Assembly: GCF_014647795.1 (NCBI RefSeq)
Contig: NZ_BMPW01000010.1
Coordinates: 62,001 to 126,000, forward strand
Length of the DNA: 64,000 nucleotides
Origin: Actinoplanes campanulatus
Lineage (GTDB): Bacteria > Actinomycetota > Actinomycetes > Mycobacteriales > Micromonosporaceae
Direction: 5' to 3'
The translations under genes were made by a program, and so were the position numbers. Below the pieces are notes generated by a model. That model was given only the letters and a program-made list of their open reading frames with translations. It did not search any database and was not told where the DNA came from. Shown piece after piece: positions 1 to 8,494 of this stretch (the stretch's first letter is position 1; each line of letters starts with the position of its first letter).

Positions 1-177
1 TCCACGGCTCCGGAGTGCCTCCGCGAAGGCGTCGTGCTCCTCCTGGGCACGGCTCACCCACGGGATGCCGTCGAAGAGCAACGAGTCGTTGTTGCGCGGG
101 GTCAACCTCGCCAGTTCCGATCCTGGCCGGTGCAGCAGTACGGTACGGAGGCGACTGACTTCACTGTCGACGTACAC
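1..177 (-). CDS. arcA: Arginine deiminase, N-terminal fragment (cut by window edge)
   Basis: Reading the minus strand from a GTG at 177 gives 59 codons that run off the left edge. They contain [25 protein letters not shown] and AQEEHDAF, the conserved N-terminal blocks of arginine deiminase, which hydrolyses arginine to citrulline and ammonia in the ADI pathway. The catalytic Cys and His lie outside the window. No ATG or other accepted start lies upstream in frame before the sequence diverges from the family, so GTG 175-177 is the best start; a clear ribosome site is not visible. It is divergent from the NERD-like gene at 441. The family call is firm; whether the gene is intact cannot be seen. 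Confidence 0.85.
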   Translation of the reverse strand, partial: MYVDSEVSRLRTVLLHRPGSELARLTPRNNDSLLFDGIPWVSRAQEEHDAFAEALRSRG

Positions 178-440
178 ATGGCCGACGTTAGCCGGTACCG
201 AGCGCGATCGGGCCGTGACGTTCTGACTAGATCTTGGGACAGTCATGCATCAGGCTGGGCGGAGCGATAGCTTGAGAAGGTGCGACGATGCACCATGCGA
301 AAGAAGACGTTGTCGTGAATATGTCATTCATCCACACTCATTCTCTTTCTTTCCCGCCCTGTGACCCTGTTCTGTAGGGGAACGAGCACGTACGGTAGTT
401 GGAAAAGAGAGCCCGACTGACCTTTTGCCGGAGGTCTGCA
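178..440. other. Intergenic region between divergent arcA and NERD-like gene
   Basis: About 260 bp with lower GC than its surroundings. It holds a small hairpin (GGTGC 279-283, GCACC 290-294, six-base loop) and must carry promoters for both divergent genes. I could not assign a -35/-10 pair or an ArgR-type operator with confidence. The ribosome site GGAGG at 430-434 belongs to the gene at 441. Confidence 0.5.
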
Positions 441-1178
441 GTGACTGTCTTCCCCGCCCGCCCCGCGCTGCCCATGTCGTCCCAAACCCTCGCCACCGTC
501 GACCGGACCCATCCGTCCCTGCTGGAGGACACGCAGCGGATGACCACGCCGGCCGAGTGGGCCCGCCGTCGCCGCGCCGAACGTGGCGCCCGCCGCATCG
601 AGGCCGCTGGAGCACGCGCTCTCACCCGCCTCGACCGCCTCGGGCCGAACTGGCACATCGTCGACTGGCCGCGGACCGACCTGACCAACGCGTACTACGA
701 ACCGAACCCGGCCGACGAGCGTGCCGGATTCCTCGCCATCGGACCCGGCGGTGTCTACGCCGTCACGGTGGCCGACCACGGCCGCTCCCGCGTGCTGATC
801 GCCGGTGACGTCGTCCAGATCAACGGAAAGCGCCCGGAGTATGTGGCCGAGGCCCGTCGTGACGGGCGCCGCGCCGCCAAGGCGATCTCCGCTGTCGTGG
901 GTCTCAACGTCCCGGTGACGCCCGTGCTGACGTTCGTCGGATCCGGGGTGATCAGCGTCCACGGCCTGCCGAAGGACTGTCTGGTCTCCACCGACAAGGA
1001 GCTCGACCGCCTCCTGATCGCCGGGGGCGGAAAGATCTCCCCGGCCACCGCGGCCAAGCTGACCGCCGTCGCCCAGCACCCGGGCACCTGGTCGAACGCG
1101 CCGTGGCGCCCGAACCATGACTACTCTTCGTATGGCAACGGACAGACGACCGCTGACAAGCGGCTGAGCCGCCGGTAA
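441..1178 (+). CDS. NERD-like domain protein, probably catalytically inactive
   Basis: A 245-residue soluble protein of unknown role. After a basic N-terminal helix (EWARRRRAERGARR) the middle third follows the NERD (nuclease-related) pattern: GFLAIGPGGVYAV, then IAGDVVQINGK, then VTPVLTFVG. Active NERD proteins have an E/D-x-K triad after the GVYVI strand; here that position reads VTVADHG, so the metal-dependent nuclease residues are missing. GTG 441 is chosen because GGAGG sits six bases upstream; an earlier in-frame start at 399 has no ribosome site. The fold assignment is by eye and needs a profile search. It stands alone, followed 73 bp later by a PAS gene. Confidence 0.6.
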   Translation: MTVFPARPALPMSSQTLATVDRTHPSLLEDTQRMTTPAEWARRRRAERGARRIEAAGARALTRLDRLGPNWHIVDWPRTDLTNAYYEPNPADERAGFLAIGPGGVYAVTVADHGRSRVLIAGDVVQINGKRPEYVAEARRDGRRAAKAISAVVGLNVPVTPVLTFVGSGVISVHGLPKDCLVSTDKELDRLLIAGGGKISPATAAKLTAVAQHPGTWSNAPWRPNHDYSSYGNGQTTADKRLSRR

Positions 1179-1251
1179 CGTTCCCTGCGACGCCGTCGCT
1201 GACCGACGTTCCGCGCCGGTCAGCGACGTCCACAGGAACGAGGAGGAGCCG

Positions 1252-1713
1252 GTGGCGCATGTTGAGCTCTCCCTCTCGGGAGCGTTCGTACCCCAGGCCC
1301 GCACACCGTCCGAGGCCGAGTTCGTCACCAGCGTCGAGCGCTGGTCGATGACGGTCGCGGTGGCCGCCGAGCCGTGCCTGGTGATCGACGTCAACGGCTC
1401 GATACTCGCGGTGTCGCCGTCCGGTAGCGAGTTGCTCGGCCTGGGCAAGCCGGCCGAGGCGATCGGTCAGCGGCTCAACGCCGCGCTGCACCTCATCGAC
1501 TTCACGGCCGGCGGTGGCCGCCTGGAGGAGCCCGAGGCGGAGAACATCCCGCCGCTGCTGGCGCTGCGCAGCGAGCGGCTGGCCCGGGGCCTCATGCGGG
1601 TGGTGCCGGGTGACGGCGTGCCCGCGCTGACCGTCGATGCCGTCTCCACGCCGCTCCAGGCGGGCGACCGGATCGGCGGGACACTGACCTTCCTGTCCCC
1701 GGTACGCTACTGA
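1252..1713 (+). CDS. PAS domain protein
   Basis: A 153-residue protein starting at GTG 1252 behind a strong AGGAGGAG at 1241-1248. Residues about 35-150 form a single PAS-like fold: AVAAEPCLVIDVNGSILAVS and SELLGLGKPAEAIG are the typical opening strand and helix, and GGTLTFLSPV the closing strand. There is no attached kinase, GGDEF or HTH domain, so it may be a stand-alone ligand or partner-binding module. Co-transcription with the NERD-like gene upstream (73 bp gap) is possible. Function unknown. Confidence 0.6.
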   Translation: MAHVELSLSGAFVPQARTPSEAEFVTSVERWSMTVAVAAEPCLVIDVNGSILAVSPSGSELLGLGKPAEAIGQRLNAALHLIDFTAGGGRLEEPEAENIPPLLALRSERLARGLMRVVPGDGVPALTVDAVSTPLQAGDRIGGTLTFLSPVRY

Positions 1714-1796
1714 CGTCCTTTTTGTCCGCGCCGGTGTGGTGTTCAACGCACTTGGCAGGCATTGGACGTTACAGATCCGCAACGTAGTCTGCGAAC

Positions 1797-2183
1797 ATGC
1801 TCGATCTAGACCTGTTACCGGGTGAATACGCGGTGTGTCGGCTTCCGGCCGGCTCGACCCTGCCCGCCTCGCTGACCGCAGGTCCGGACGACAAGAGCGT
1901 CATCTCGGTGACCTGGGGCGTCGACGAACTCTCGGTGATCTGCCCCAACGACCGGGTGCCCGCGGACGCGGTCGCCGACACGGCCTGGCGGTGCCTGCGT
2001 GTCGCCGACCTCAACCTGGCCATGACCGGGGTGCTCGCGTCGCTGGTCGGGCCGCTGGCGGAGGCCCGGGTCAACATCGTGACCTTCTCGACGTACGACA
2101 CGGACTATCTGCTGGTCCCGGCCGTGCGGCTGACCGAAGCAATCAACACGCTCGCCGCGGCGGGCCATCGGATCGCCAGCTGA
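1797..2183 (+). CDS. ACT domain-containing protein
   Basis: A 128-residue protein. The second half (LNLAMTGVLASLVGPLAEARVNIVTFSTYDTDYLLV) has the betaalphabeta signature of ACT amino acid-binding domains, and the first half looks like a degenerate ACT repeat, as in the ACT_7/CASTOR-like group. Such proteins bind amino acids and usually act as allosteric sensors rather than enzymes. The start ATG 1797 agrees with family N termini; the ribosome site is weak. No partner enzyme is adjacent, though pheA, which carries its own ACT domain, lies two genes downstream. Confidence 0.6.
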   Translation: MLDLDLLPGEYAVCRLPAGSTLPASLTAGPDDKSVISVTWGVDELSVICPNDRVPADAVADTAWRCLRVADLNLAMTGVLASLVGPLAEARVNIVTFSTYDTDYLLVPAVRLTEAINTLAAAGHRIAS

Positions 2184-2207
2184 CCTCTCGGCTCATACCA
2201 TGAGCGC

Positions 2208-2750
2208 GTGTCCCCCCGCACAGGTCACCTTCCCCTGATGGTGGGAGCGCTGCTGCTGAGCGCCTCCTGTGGCGCCCCACCCCAGGCGCTGCCCACCAGC
2301 CCTCCCCTGCCCCGGTTGAGCGTTGCCACGCCGACATCCCGGGCGGCCCCGACCACCCTGCCGACATACACGCCGCCGACCACCGTTTACACCACGACTC
2401 CGGTACGGACGACGGTGCCGACGACCATCACCACCAGCCCGAGCCCGACGCGGTCACACGCGCCCCGGTGCACCGGCGAGCCGACCGCGGCACAGATCGT
2501 CACCGAGCTCAAGGAGAGCCCAGCGGTGCCGGACAGGGAGCTGACGGTCACCGACGGGCCGTACTGCGCCGGGGCGTGGGCCTTCGCCACGGTCAGCCTG
2601 GTCGGTGCCGAGTCCGCCGAGCCGCTGTCGGTCGTCACCACCGGCAAGGGAGCGACCCTCGAGATCGTCACCGCGGGCACCGACGTGTGCAATCCGCGGG
2701 TGAAGGCGGAGGCCCCGGCCGGGATCCGGGTGCTCGCCTGCGGTGAGTGA
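2208..2750 (+). CDS. Putative secreted lipoprotein, unknown function
   Basis: A 180-residue protein starting at GTG 2208. The N terminus has a hydrophobic stretch (MVGALLLSASCG) ending in a lipobox-like Cys, although Ser at -3 departs from the usual Leu/Val. A Pro/Thr-rich linker (residues about 25-85) follows, typical of a cell-wall-spanning segment. The globular C-terminal half has Cys at CTGEP, YCAGAW, VCNP and LACGE, which could form two disulfides outside the cell. I do not recognise the family. It stops 14 bases before the pheA start and is probably transcribed with it. Confidence 0.55.
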   Translation: MSPRTGHLPLMVGALLLSASCGAPPQALPTSPPLPRLSVATPTSRAAPTTLPTYTPPTTVYTTTPVRTTVPTTITTSPSPTRSHAPRCTGEPTAAQIVTELKESPAVPDRELTVTDGPYCAGAWAFATVSLVGAESAEPLSVVTTGKGATLEIVTAGTDVCNPRVKAEAPAGIRVLACGE

Positions 2751-2764
2751 TTAGACTTCCGGGA

Positions 2765-3694
2765 ATGCCTGTCCGTTTCGCATACCTCGGCCCGGAGGGC
2801 ACCTTCACCGAGGCCGCGCTGCGCACCATCCCCGCCGCCGAGCAGGGGGAGCGCACCCCGGCCCGGAGCGTTCCCGAGGCGCTCGAGGCGGTGCGCAGCG
2901 GCACTGCGGACGCGGCACTCGTCCCGCTGGAGAATTCGGTCGGCGGGGCGGTCCCGGTCACCCTGGACGAGCTGATCACCGGCAGCCCGCTGATGATCAC
3001 GCGGGAGGTGCTGCTGCCGGTCGAGTTCGTGCTCGGAGCGCGGACGGCGGCGCCGCTCGCCGCGATCCGGTCGATCGCCGCGCACCCACAGGCGTCCGCC
3101 CAGTGCCGGCACTGGCTCCAGGCGAACGTGCCGGACGCGGTCGTCGTCGACGTGCTGTCCAACGCGGCGGCCGCGATCAGCGCGGCCACCGGGGAGTACG
3201 ACGCGGCCATCTGCGCCCCGATCGGGGTGGGCCGCAACGGGCTCACGGTGCTGGCCGAGAAGATCGCCGACCGGGCCGAGGCGGTCACCCGTTTCGCGCT
3301 GCTCACCCGGCCCGGCCCGCCGGCCGCCCCGACCGGGGACGACGTCACCTCCCTGGCCGTGTCGATCCGCCACGATCAGGTGGGGGCGTTGCTGGCGGTG
3401 CTGACCGAGTTGGCGGTGCGCGGCATCAACCTGTCCCGGATCGAGTCGCGGCCGACCGGGGAGCAGCTGGGGACGTACGTGTTCTTCCTCGACTGCACCG
3501 GGCACGTGGCCGAGCCGCGTCTCGGCGAGGCGCTGCAGGGGCTGCGCCGGATCTGCGCCGAGGTCCGTTTCCTCGGCAGTTACCCGAAGCACCGCCTCCA
3601 GCCCGAGGCGCCGGTGGCGGCGCCGCCCGGCCTCTCCGACGACGACTTCGCCGACTCGGCGGACTGGCTGGAGCGGCTGCGCTCCGGGAGCTGA
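2765..3694 (+). CDS. pheA: Prephenate dehydratase
   Basis: Makes phenylpyruvate from prephenate in phenylalanine synthesis (cytosolic). The 309 residues comprise a PDT catalytic domain (about 1-180: YLGPEGTFTEAAL at the start, ENSVGG, and the catalytic TRF in VTRFALL) and a C-terminal ACT domain (about 195-275) with the phenylalanine-binding ESRP in RIESRPTG. It lacks chorismate mutase, as is normal in actinobacteria. ATG 2765 (MPVRFAYLG) is chosen over the in-frame GTG 2747, because homologues begin at this residue. Confidence 0.93.
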   Translation: MPVRFAYLGPEGTFTEAALRTIPAAEQGERTPARSVPEALEAVRSGTADAALVPLENSVGGAVPVTLDELITGSPLMITREVLLPVEFVLGARTAAPLAAIRSIAAHPQASAQCRHWLQANVPDAVVVDVLSNAAAAISAATGEYDAAICAPIGVGRNGLTVLAEKIADRAEAVTRFALLTRPGPPAAPTGDDVTSLAVSIRHDQVGALLAVLTELAVRGINLSRIESRPTGEQLGTYVFFLDCTGHVAEPRLGEALQGLRRICAEVRFLGSYPKHRLQPEAPVAAPPGLSDDDFADSADWLERLRSGS

Positions 3695-3704
3695 CCCGGC
3701 CCGG

Positions 3705-4058
3705 TCAGGCCCACCCGAGCTCGTGAAGCCGCTGGTCATCGATGCCGAAGTGGTGGGCGATCTCGTGCACCACGGTGATCGCGACCTCCTCCACCACGTC
3801 CTCCTCGGTGTCGCACACCCTGAGGGTGGGCAGCCGGAAGATGGTGATCCGGTCGGGCAGCGCACCGGCGTAGTCCCAGCCGCGTTCGGTGAGGGCGACG
3901 CCCTCGTACACCCCCAGCAGGTCGTCACCGCCGCCCGGCGGAAGGTCCTCCACCAGGAAGACCACGTTGTTCATCAACGACATCAACTCGACGGGGACCT
4001 CATCGAGGGCCTCGCCCACCAGCTCCTCGAAACGTTCTGGACTCATGTCGACCGGCAC
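3705..4058 (-). CDS. Minimal zincin metallopeptidase family protein
   Basis: A 117-residue protein of the small actinobacterial metallopeptidase family formerly called DUF1025. The C terminus carries HEIAHHFGIDD, an HExxHxxG-D motif in which two His and the Asp bind zinc and Glu is the general base. ITIFRLPTLRVC supplies the edge strand. Substrate unknown. It begins at GTG 4058 with a second possible start (ATG) four codons later. It is convergent with pheA, with ten bases between the stops, and no clear terminator is visible there. Confidence 0.75.
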   Translation of the reverse strand: MPVDMSPERFEELVGEALDEVPVELMSLMNNVVFLVEDLPPGGGDDLLGVYEGVALTERGWDYAGALPDRITIFRLPTLRVCDTEEDVVEEVAITVVHEIAHHFGIDDQRLHELGWA

Positions 4059-4121
4059 GAGCCCATTGTGCCCGGGTTTCCGGATTTCCGGCGCGACCGG
4101 TGCCCGGCCGCGCCGGAGTCC

Positions 4122-4550
4122 TCAGGACAGCTTGGCGACCAGGCTGATCTCCGCGCCCGGGCTGAGCAGGCGCGAGATCGGGCAGTTCTCCTTGGCACCC
4201 GCCGCCAGCTCCTGGAACTTGGCGTCGTCGATCCCGGGGACGTCGCCGACCGTCTCCAGGTCGATGCGGGTCACGCCGAACCCGGCGTCGGTCTTGTCCA
4301 GGTGAAGCTTCGCGACGGTCTCCACCGAGGTGGGCGTGAAGCCCGCGTCGGCGAGACCCTTCGAGAAGGCCATCGAGAAGCAGCCGGCGTGCGCGGCCGC
4401 GATCAACTCCTCGGGGTTGGTCCCCTCGCCCTCCTCGAAGCGCGACTTGAAGGAGTAGGCGCCCTGGAGGCCACCCTTGCCGGTCTTGACAGTGCCGGAA
4501 CCCTCGATGAGGTTCCCTTCCCAGCGGGCAGAAGCAGAACGAATAGGCAT
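4122..4550 (-). CDS. OsmC family peroxiredoxin
   Basis: A 142-residue OsmC/Ohr-fold thiol peroxidase that would reduce organic hydroperoxides in the cytosol. It has both redox cysteines in context: AHAGCFSMAFS and ENCPISRLLS. MPIRSASARWEG matches family N termini, so ATG 4550 is used rather than the much longer open frame, whose upstream part covers the intergenic region and the start of the divergent gene. The TNPEELIAAAHA block is typical of the OsmC rather than the Ohr subgroup. No regulator (OhrR) lies nearby. Confidence 0.88.
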   Translation of the reverse strand: MPIRSASARWEGNLIEGSGTVKTGKGGLQGAYSFKSRFEEGEGTNPEELIAAAHAGCFSMAFSKGLADAGFTPTSVETVAKLHLDKTDAGFGVTRIDLETVGDVPGIDDAKFQELAAGAKENCPISRLLSPGAEISLVAKLS

Positions 4551-4604
4551 GTCCCCGACGCTATCCGATATCCCGCTCGTTGGTTCGCAGACCGGGCTGG
4601 GGTC

Positions 4605-5285
4605 ATGATGGTTCCCATGTCGCAGGATTCCCCGGCCGAATCGGTCATCTCGTTCGGCGCCTCCGAGCGGCGGAGCTTCCTCCGTGACCTCGGTAGGGAC
4701 CATCGGCTGCCACTCCTGACCGCGGCGCTCGCCGCGGTGGCCGCGTTCGGGTCACTGATCTCCGAGTGGCAGACCACCGACCTGGAGGGGCTGGCGTACG
4801 GCGACGGGTCCCTGCCCGGTCAGCGTGTCGTGCAGACCGAACTGGTCGACATGGGCGCGGCCGGCGGCGGCTACCTGATCGGGCTGTTCCTGCTCACGAT
4901 CACGGTCGTGCTGACCCTTCTCGGTCCGACCGAGGGCCGCCGCTACGCCCGGCTCGCCGGCCTGGCCACCGGGGGGCTGCTGCTCGCCGTGCTGGTGACG
5001 CTGGTCCCGGTGATCGCGGACACCAGCCTCATCATCCCGAAGTACTTCCTCGTCGACCTCGCCGACGAGAACCTGACGATCGCACCCGGCCGTGGCCTGT
5101 GGTGCGCGTTCGCCGCCGTGATCCTCGCGATGGCCGCCCTCCGGCTGCCCGAGCCCCGCCGGCGTGAGATCGCCGAACCCGCCCCGGTGGAAACGGCCTT
5201 CCCGGACGACCTCGACCTGAGCATCGGCCCGACCGCACCGTTCGCGTCGCTGCCCGGCGAGCTGGATCAACCACACCGATCGTGA
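4605..5285 (+). CDS. Four-helix membrane protein, unknown function
   Basis: About 226 residues with four predicted membrane helices (near residues 30-50, 92-112, 122-142 and 168-188), a short cytosolic N terminus and an acidic C-terminal tail. A larger extracellular loop follows helix 1 ([14 protein letters not shown]). Start candidates are ATG 4605, 4608 and 4617; a GGGG run just upstream favours the first two. The same open frame continues far upstream, but that part is antisense to two recognised genes. I do not recognise a family. serS begins 55 bases downstream and is probably independent. Confidence 0.6.
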   Translation: MMVPMSQDSPAESVISFGASERRSFLRDLGRDHRLPLLTAALAAVAAFGSLISEWQTTDLEGLAYGDGSLPGQRVVQTELVDMGAAGGGYLIGLFLLTITVVLTLLGPTEGRRYARLAGLATGGLLLAVLVTLVPVIADTSLIIPKYFLVDLADENLTIAPGRGLWCAFAAVILAMAALRLPEPRRREIAEPAPVETAFPDDLDLSIGPTAPFASLPGELDQPHRS

Positions 5286-5340
5286 CACCCGGGGATATCC
5301 GGGTGATGATCGGACCCGGACGCCGGTACGCTCGACAACC

Positions 5341-6597
5341 GTGATTGACCTGCGTCTGCTCCGTGAAGACCCCGAACTGATCCGCGCCAGCCAGCGGCTG
5401 CGCGGTGAGTCCACCGATCTCGTGGACGACCTGCTGCGTGCCGACGAGGAGCGCCGGGCCGCCACCCAGCGGTTCGAGACGGTCCGGGCGGAGCAGAAGT
5501 CCATCGGCAAGGAGGTCGCGAAGGCTTCCGGGGACGAGCGGGCCGCGCTGCTCGCGCGTACCAAGGAATTGGCCGTTGAGGTGAAGGCGGCGGAGGCCGC
5601 CGCCGGCGAGGCCGACCAGGCGCTGCGCCGGGCCCACCTCGCGGTGCCGAACGTGACAGTGGGCGCCCCGCCCGGCGGCGAGGACGACTTCGTCGTGCTG
5701 CGCGAGGTCGGCGAGAAGCCGCAGATCGCCGAGCCGCGGGACCACCTGGAGATCGGTGAGGCGCTGCGGGCCATCGACACCGAGCGCGGCGCCAAGGTGT
5801 CCGGGTCGCGGTTCTACTTCCTCACCGGTGTGGGCGCCCTGCTCCAGCTCGGGATGCTCCAGCTGGCCATCCAGCAGGCGGTCGAGCACGGTTTCACGCC
5901 GTCGATCACGCCCACCCTGGTGCGGCCGGAGTCGATGGAGGGCACCGGCTTCCTCGGGTCGCACGCCAGCGAGGTCTACCGGCTCGAAGCCGACGACCTC
6001 TACCTGGTCGGCACTTCGGAGGTGGCGCTCGCGGCGTACCACTCGAACGAGATCATCGACCTGAACAGCGGGCCGGCCCGGTTCGCCGGCTGGTCGACGT
6101 GCTACCGGCGGGAGGCCGGCTCGCACGGCAAGGACGTGCGCGGCATCCTGCGGGTCCACCAGTTCGACAAGGTGGAGATGTTCTCGTTCTGCCGTCCCGA
6201 GGAGGCGGAGGCCGAGCACCTGCGGCTGCTCGCCATGGAGGAGGAGATGCTGGCCAAGGTCGAGATCCCGTACCGGGTGATCGACGTGGCCGCCGGCGAC
6301 CTCGGGTCCAGCGCGGTCCGCAAGTTCGACTGCGAGGCGTGGGTGCCGTCGCAGGGGCGGTACCGCGAGGTCACCTCGACGTCGAACTGCACCACCTTCC
6401 AGGCGCGGCGGCTCAACGTCCGCTACCGGGACGCGGACGGCAAGCCGCAGATCGCCGCCACGCTGAACGGGACGCTCGCCACCACCCGCTGGCTCATCCC
6501 GATCCTGGAGAACCACCAGCAGCCGGACGGTTCGGTGCGGGTGCCGAAGGCTCTGCAACCCTTCCTCGGCCGCGAGGTCCTGGAACCTGCCAGGTAA
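5341..6597 (+). CDS. serS: Seryl-tRNA synthetase
   Basis: Charges tRNA-Ser (and tRNA-Sec where present) with serine. The 418 residues have the N-terminal tRNA-binding antiparallel coiled coil (about 28-100) and the class II catalytic core. Motif 2 is visible as [22 protein letters not shown] and motif 3 as [15 protein letters not shown], with the serine pocket TSEVALAA. The start is GTG 5341 ([10 protein letters not shown]), the usual family N terminus. A perfect 13-bp hairpin follows 14 bases after the stop. Confidence 0.97.
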   Translation: MIDLRLLREDPELIRASQRLRGESTDLVDDLLRADEERRAATQRFETVRAEQKSIGKEVAKASGDERAALLARTKELAVEVKAAEAAAGEADQALRRAHLAVPNVTVGAPPGGEDDFVVLREVGEKPQIAEPRDHLEIGEALRAIDTERGAKVSGSRFYFLTGVGALLQLGMLQLAIQQAVEHGFTPSITPTLVRPESMEGTGFLGSHASEVYRLEADDLYLVGTSEVALAAYHSNEIIDLNSGPARFAGWSTCYRREAGSHGKDVRGILRVHQFDKVEMFSFCRPEEAEAEHLRLLAMEEEMLAKVEIPYRVIDVAAGDLGSSAVRKFDCEAWVPSQGRYREVTSTSNCTTFQARRLNVRYRDADGKPQIAATLNGTLATTRWLIPILENHQQPDGSVRVPKALQPFLGREVLEPAR

Positions 6598-6610
6598 CGA
6601 CCTTGTCATC

Positions 6611-6648
6611 GATCGGCTACCAGTTGTCATAGCTGCTGGTAGCCGATC
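6611..6648. terminator. Perfect 13-bp inverted repeat after serS
   Basis: GATCGGCTACCAG (6611-6623) pairs perfectly with CTGGTAGCCGATC (6636-6648) around a 12-base loop. No T-run follows on either strand, so it is not a classical intrinsic terminator. It sits 14 bases after the serS stop and 58 bases before the HAD gene, and could be a U-less terminator, an RNA-stabilising hairpin or a dimeric regulator site. Confidence 0.5.
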
Positions 6649-6705
6649 AGGTGTACCGTTCTCCTTCCGCCCTCCGCGGGGGTCAGCCGACCCTCGGAGG
6701 TTTCG

Positions 6706-7515
6706 ATGAAGCCTGGACTCCCCAAGCTGATCGCCACGGATCTGGACGGCACCCTGGTCCGCAGTGACAACACCGTCTCGGCGTACACACACGAGGTTCT
6801 CGACCGGGTCCGCGCCGCCGGCATCCGGATCGTCGCCGCCACCGGCCGCGGCCCCCGCCTCACCTCGCTCACCCGCAACGACATCCGGGTCGCCGACTTC
6901 CTGGTGCTCGCCCAGGGTGGCTGGGTGCTCGACCTGGAGGACTCCCGCTACCTGCGGCAGGCACGCCTGCCCGGCCCGGCGCTCGGCCGGGTGCTCGGCG
7001 CGCTGGAGTCGGTGGCCGGGCCGCTGTCGGTGATGTTCGAGGCACTGGAACACGACGACTCCCCGCTCTGGGGCGACTACGACCCGACCTGGCGTTTCCC
7101 GGTGACGGTGGAGGCCCGGTCACGCGCCGAGTGCCTCGACAGCGAGGTGATCAAGGCGTTCGCCCGGTCGTTCGAGCTGGGCGTCGACGAACTGCTCGCG
7201 ATGGCCCACCGGGTGGTGCCGCCGGCCCTGGCGACGGTCACCCAGGCCGGCCTCGACTACGTGGAGATCTGCCCACCCTCGGTGGACAAGGGCACCGGCC
7301 TGTCGGTGGTCGCCGAGTCGATCGGAGTCGACCCGTCGGACGTGCTGGTCTTCGGCGACATGCCCAACGACCTGCCGATGTTCGCCTGGGCCGGCTGGGG
7401 ACGGGTGGCGGTCGCCAATGCACACCCGTCGTTGCTCGCGGTGGCCGACGATGTGACACTCACCAATGACGAGGACGGCGTGGCCCGCTATCTGGACCGG
7501 CTATTGTCCAGGTGA
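6706..7515 (+). CDS. HAD superfamily (Cof-type) sugar phosphatase-like hydrolase
   Basis: A 269-residue HAD-IIB (Cof-like) phosphatase. Motif I is ATDLDGTLVRSD (nucleophile Asp), motif II lies in the AATGRG turn, motif III is the Lys in VDKGTGLS, and motif IV is VFGDMPNDLPMF. The cap domain lies between about residues 85 and 185. These enzymes dephosphorylate sugar phosphates or flavin and PLP cofactors; the substrate cannot be read here. The start ATG 6706 follows TCGGAGG. The stop overlaps the start of a paralogue (TGATG), so the two are translationally coupled tandem duplicates. Confidence 0.88.
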   Translation: MKPGLPKLIATDLDGTLVRSDNTVSAYTHEVLDRVRAAGIRIVAATGRGPRLTSLTRNDIRVADFLVLAQGGWVLDLEDSRYLRQARLPGPALGRVLGALESVAGPLSVMFEALEHDDSPLWGDYDPTWRFPVTVEARSRAECLDSEVIKAFARSFELGVDELLAMAHRVVPPALATVTQAGLDYVEICPPSVDKGTGLSVVAESIGVDPSDVLVFGDMPNDLPMFAWAGWGRVAVANAHPSLLAVADDVTLTNDEDGVARYLDRLLSR

Positions 7516-8312
7516 TGGCAGACTTCCGGCTCGTCGCCACCGACATCGACGGCACCCTGATCACCAGCGACCGCAGCCTGTCCCCCGGCACCCGGGACGT
7601 CTTGGAGCGCATCCCGGTCCCGGTGGTTCTGGTCACCGGCCGCCCGTTGCGCTGGCTCCACCAGCTCTACGACCAGTTGTCGGCACCGCTGCCCGCGATC
7701 TGCGCGAACGGCGCGGTCATCTACGACCCGGACAACGACGAGGTGCTACGTGCCGATCCGCTGCCCGGCGACCTGCTGATCGACGTCGCGAAACGCCTGC
7801 GCGACACGGTTCCCGACGTGTCCCTGGCCGTCGAGATCGAGGACGGCCGAGCCTTCCTGCACGAGGACACGTGGACCATCCGCTGGGAGCACGACGACCG
7901 GGTCCGGGTGATCGCCTCCCCGGAGGAGCTGACCGCGGCCCCCGCCGTGAAACTGCTGGCCCGCTCCGCCACCGCCGACCCCGACGACTTCCTGGAACTG
8001 GTCAGCCGCACCCTGGGCGACCGGGCCGAGGCGACCCGGTCGTCGTCGTCGGCGCTCGTCGAGATCTCCGCGGCCGGCGTCACCAAAGCCGCCGGGCTGG
8101 CCTGGCTCTGTGAACGGCACGGCATCACCGCCGACCAGGTCGTCGCCTTCGGCGACATGCCCAACGACATTCCGCTGCTGAGCTGGGCGGGCCGGGGCGT
8201 CGCGGTGGGCAACGCGCATCCCGCGCTGCGCGCGATCGCCGACGACGTCACCGGCACCAACGACGAGGACGGCGTCGCAACCTATCTGCGCTCTCTCTTC
8301 AAGTTGAGCTAG
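7515..8312 (+). CDS. HAD superfamily (Cof-type) hydrolase, paralogue of upstream gene
   Basis: A 265-residue HAD-IIB hydrolase with intact motifs: VATDIDGTLITSD, VTGRP, the Lys of TKAAGLAWL, and AFGDMPNDIPLL. ATG 7515 shares its first base with the TGA of the preceding gene; GTG 7512 is an alternative. The C-terminal tail (TNDEDGVATYL) nearly repeats that of the upstream gene (TNDEDGVARYL), which supports tandem duplication. The cap domains differ more than the cores, so the substrates may differ. Confidence 0.87.
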   Translation: MADFRLVATDIDGTLITSDRSLSPGTRDVLERIPVPVVLVTGRPLRWLHQLYDQLSAPLPAICANGAVIYDPDNDEVLRADPLPGDLLIDVAKRLRDTVPDVSLAVEIEDGRAFLHEDTWTIRWEHDDRVRVIASPEELTAAPAVKLLARSATADPDDFLELVSRTLGDRAEATRSSSSALVEISAAGVTKAAGLAWLCERHGITADQVVAFGDMPNDIPLLSWAGRGVAVGNAHPALRAIADDVTGTNDEDGVATYLRSLFKLS

Positions 8313-8373
8313 CGGGGTCGCTTCCGGCCGGCGGGAGCCGCGGCGGGGAGGGTGGGTGGGCAGGTGGTTGCGA

Positions 8374-8393
8374 GCGTGAGCCGACGCTCACGC
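8374..8393. terminator. Hairpin between convergent HAD and bpa genes
   Basis: GCGTGAGC (8374-8381) pairs with GCTCACGC (8386-8393) over a CGAC tetraloop. A second, weaker element near 8474-8496 (CCCC, 11 bases, GGGG, then TTTT) also fits a terminator for plus-strand transcription. The 180-bp convergent gap 8313-8494 otherwise holds nothing that I recognise. Confidence 0.5.
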
Positions 8394-8494
8394 CCGGAAC
8401 GCGCGGCATGGTCTGGAGTTGCACGGGGCCGCGCCGAACCGGCGGGACGGTCCGAATTCGGCGGAACGGGCGGCCCCATACGATAAAAGGGGTT

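Noticed and set aside
372-398. ECF-sigma-type promoter (GGGAAC ... GTT) before the NERD-like gene
   Set aside because: The spacer is about 14 bases, too short for the usual 15-17, and the -10 is weak.
3723-4604. Upstream extension of the four-helix protein to about 520 residues
   Set aside because: The extra part is antisense to the zincin and OsmC genes, both with clear motifs.
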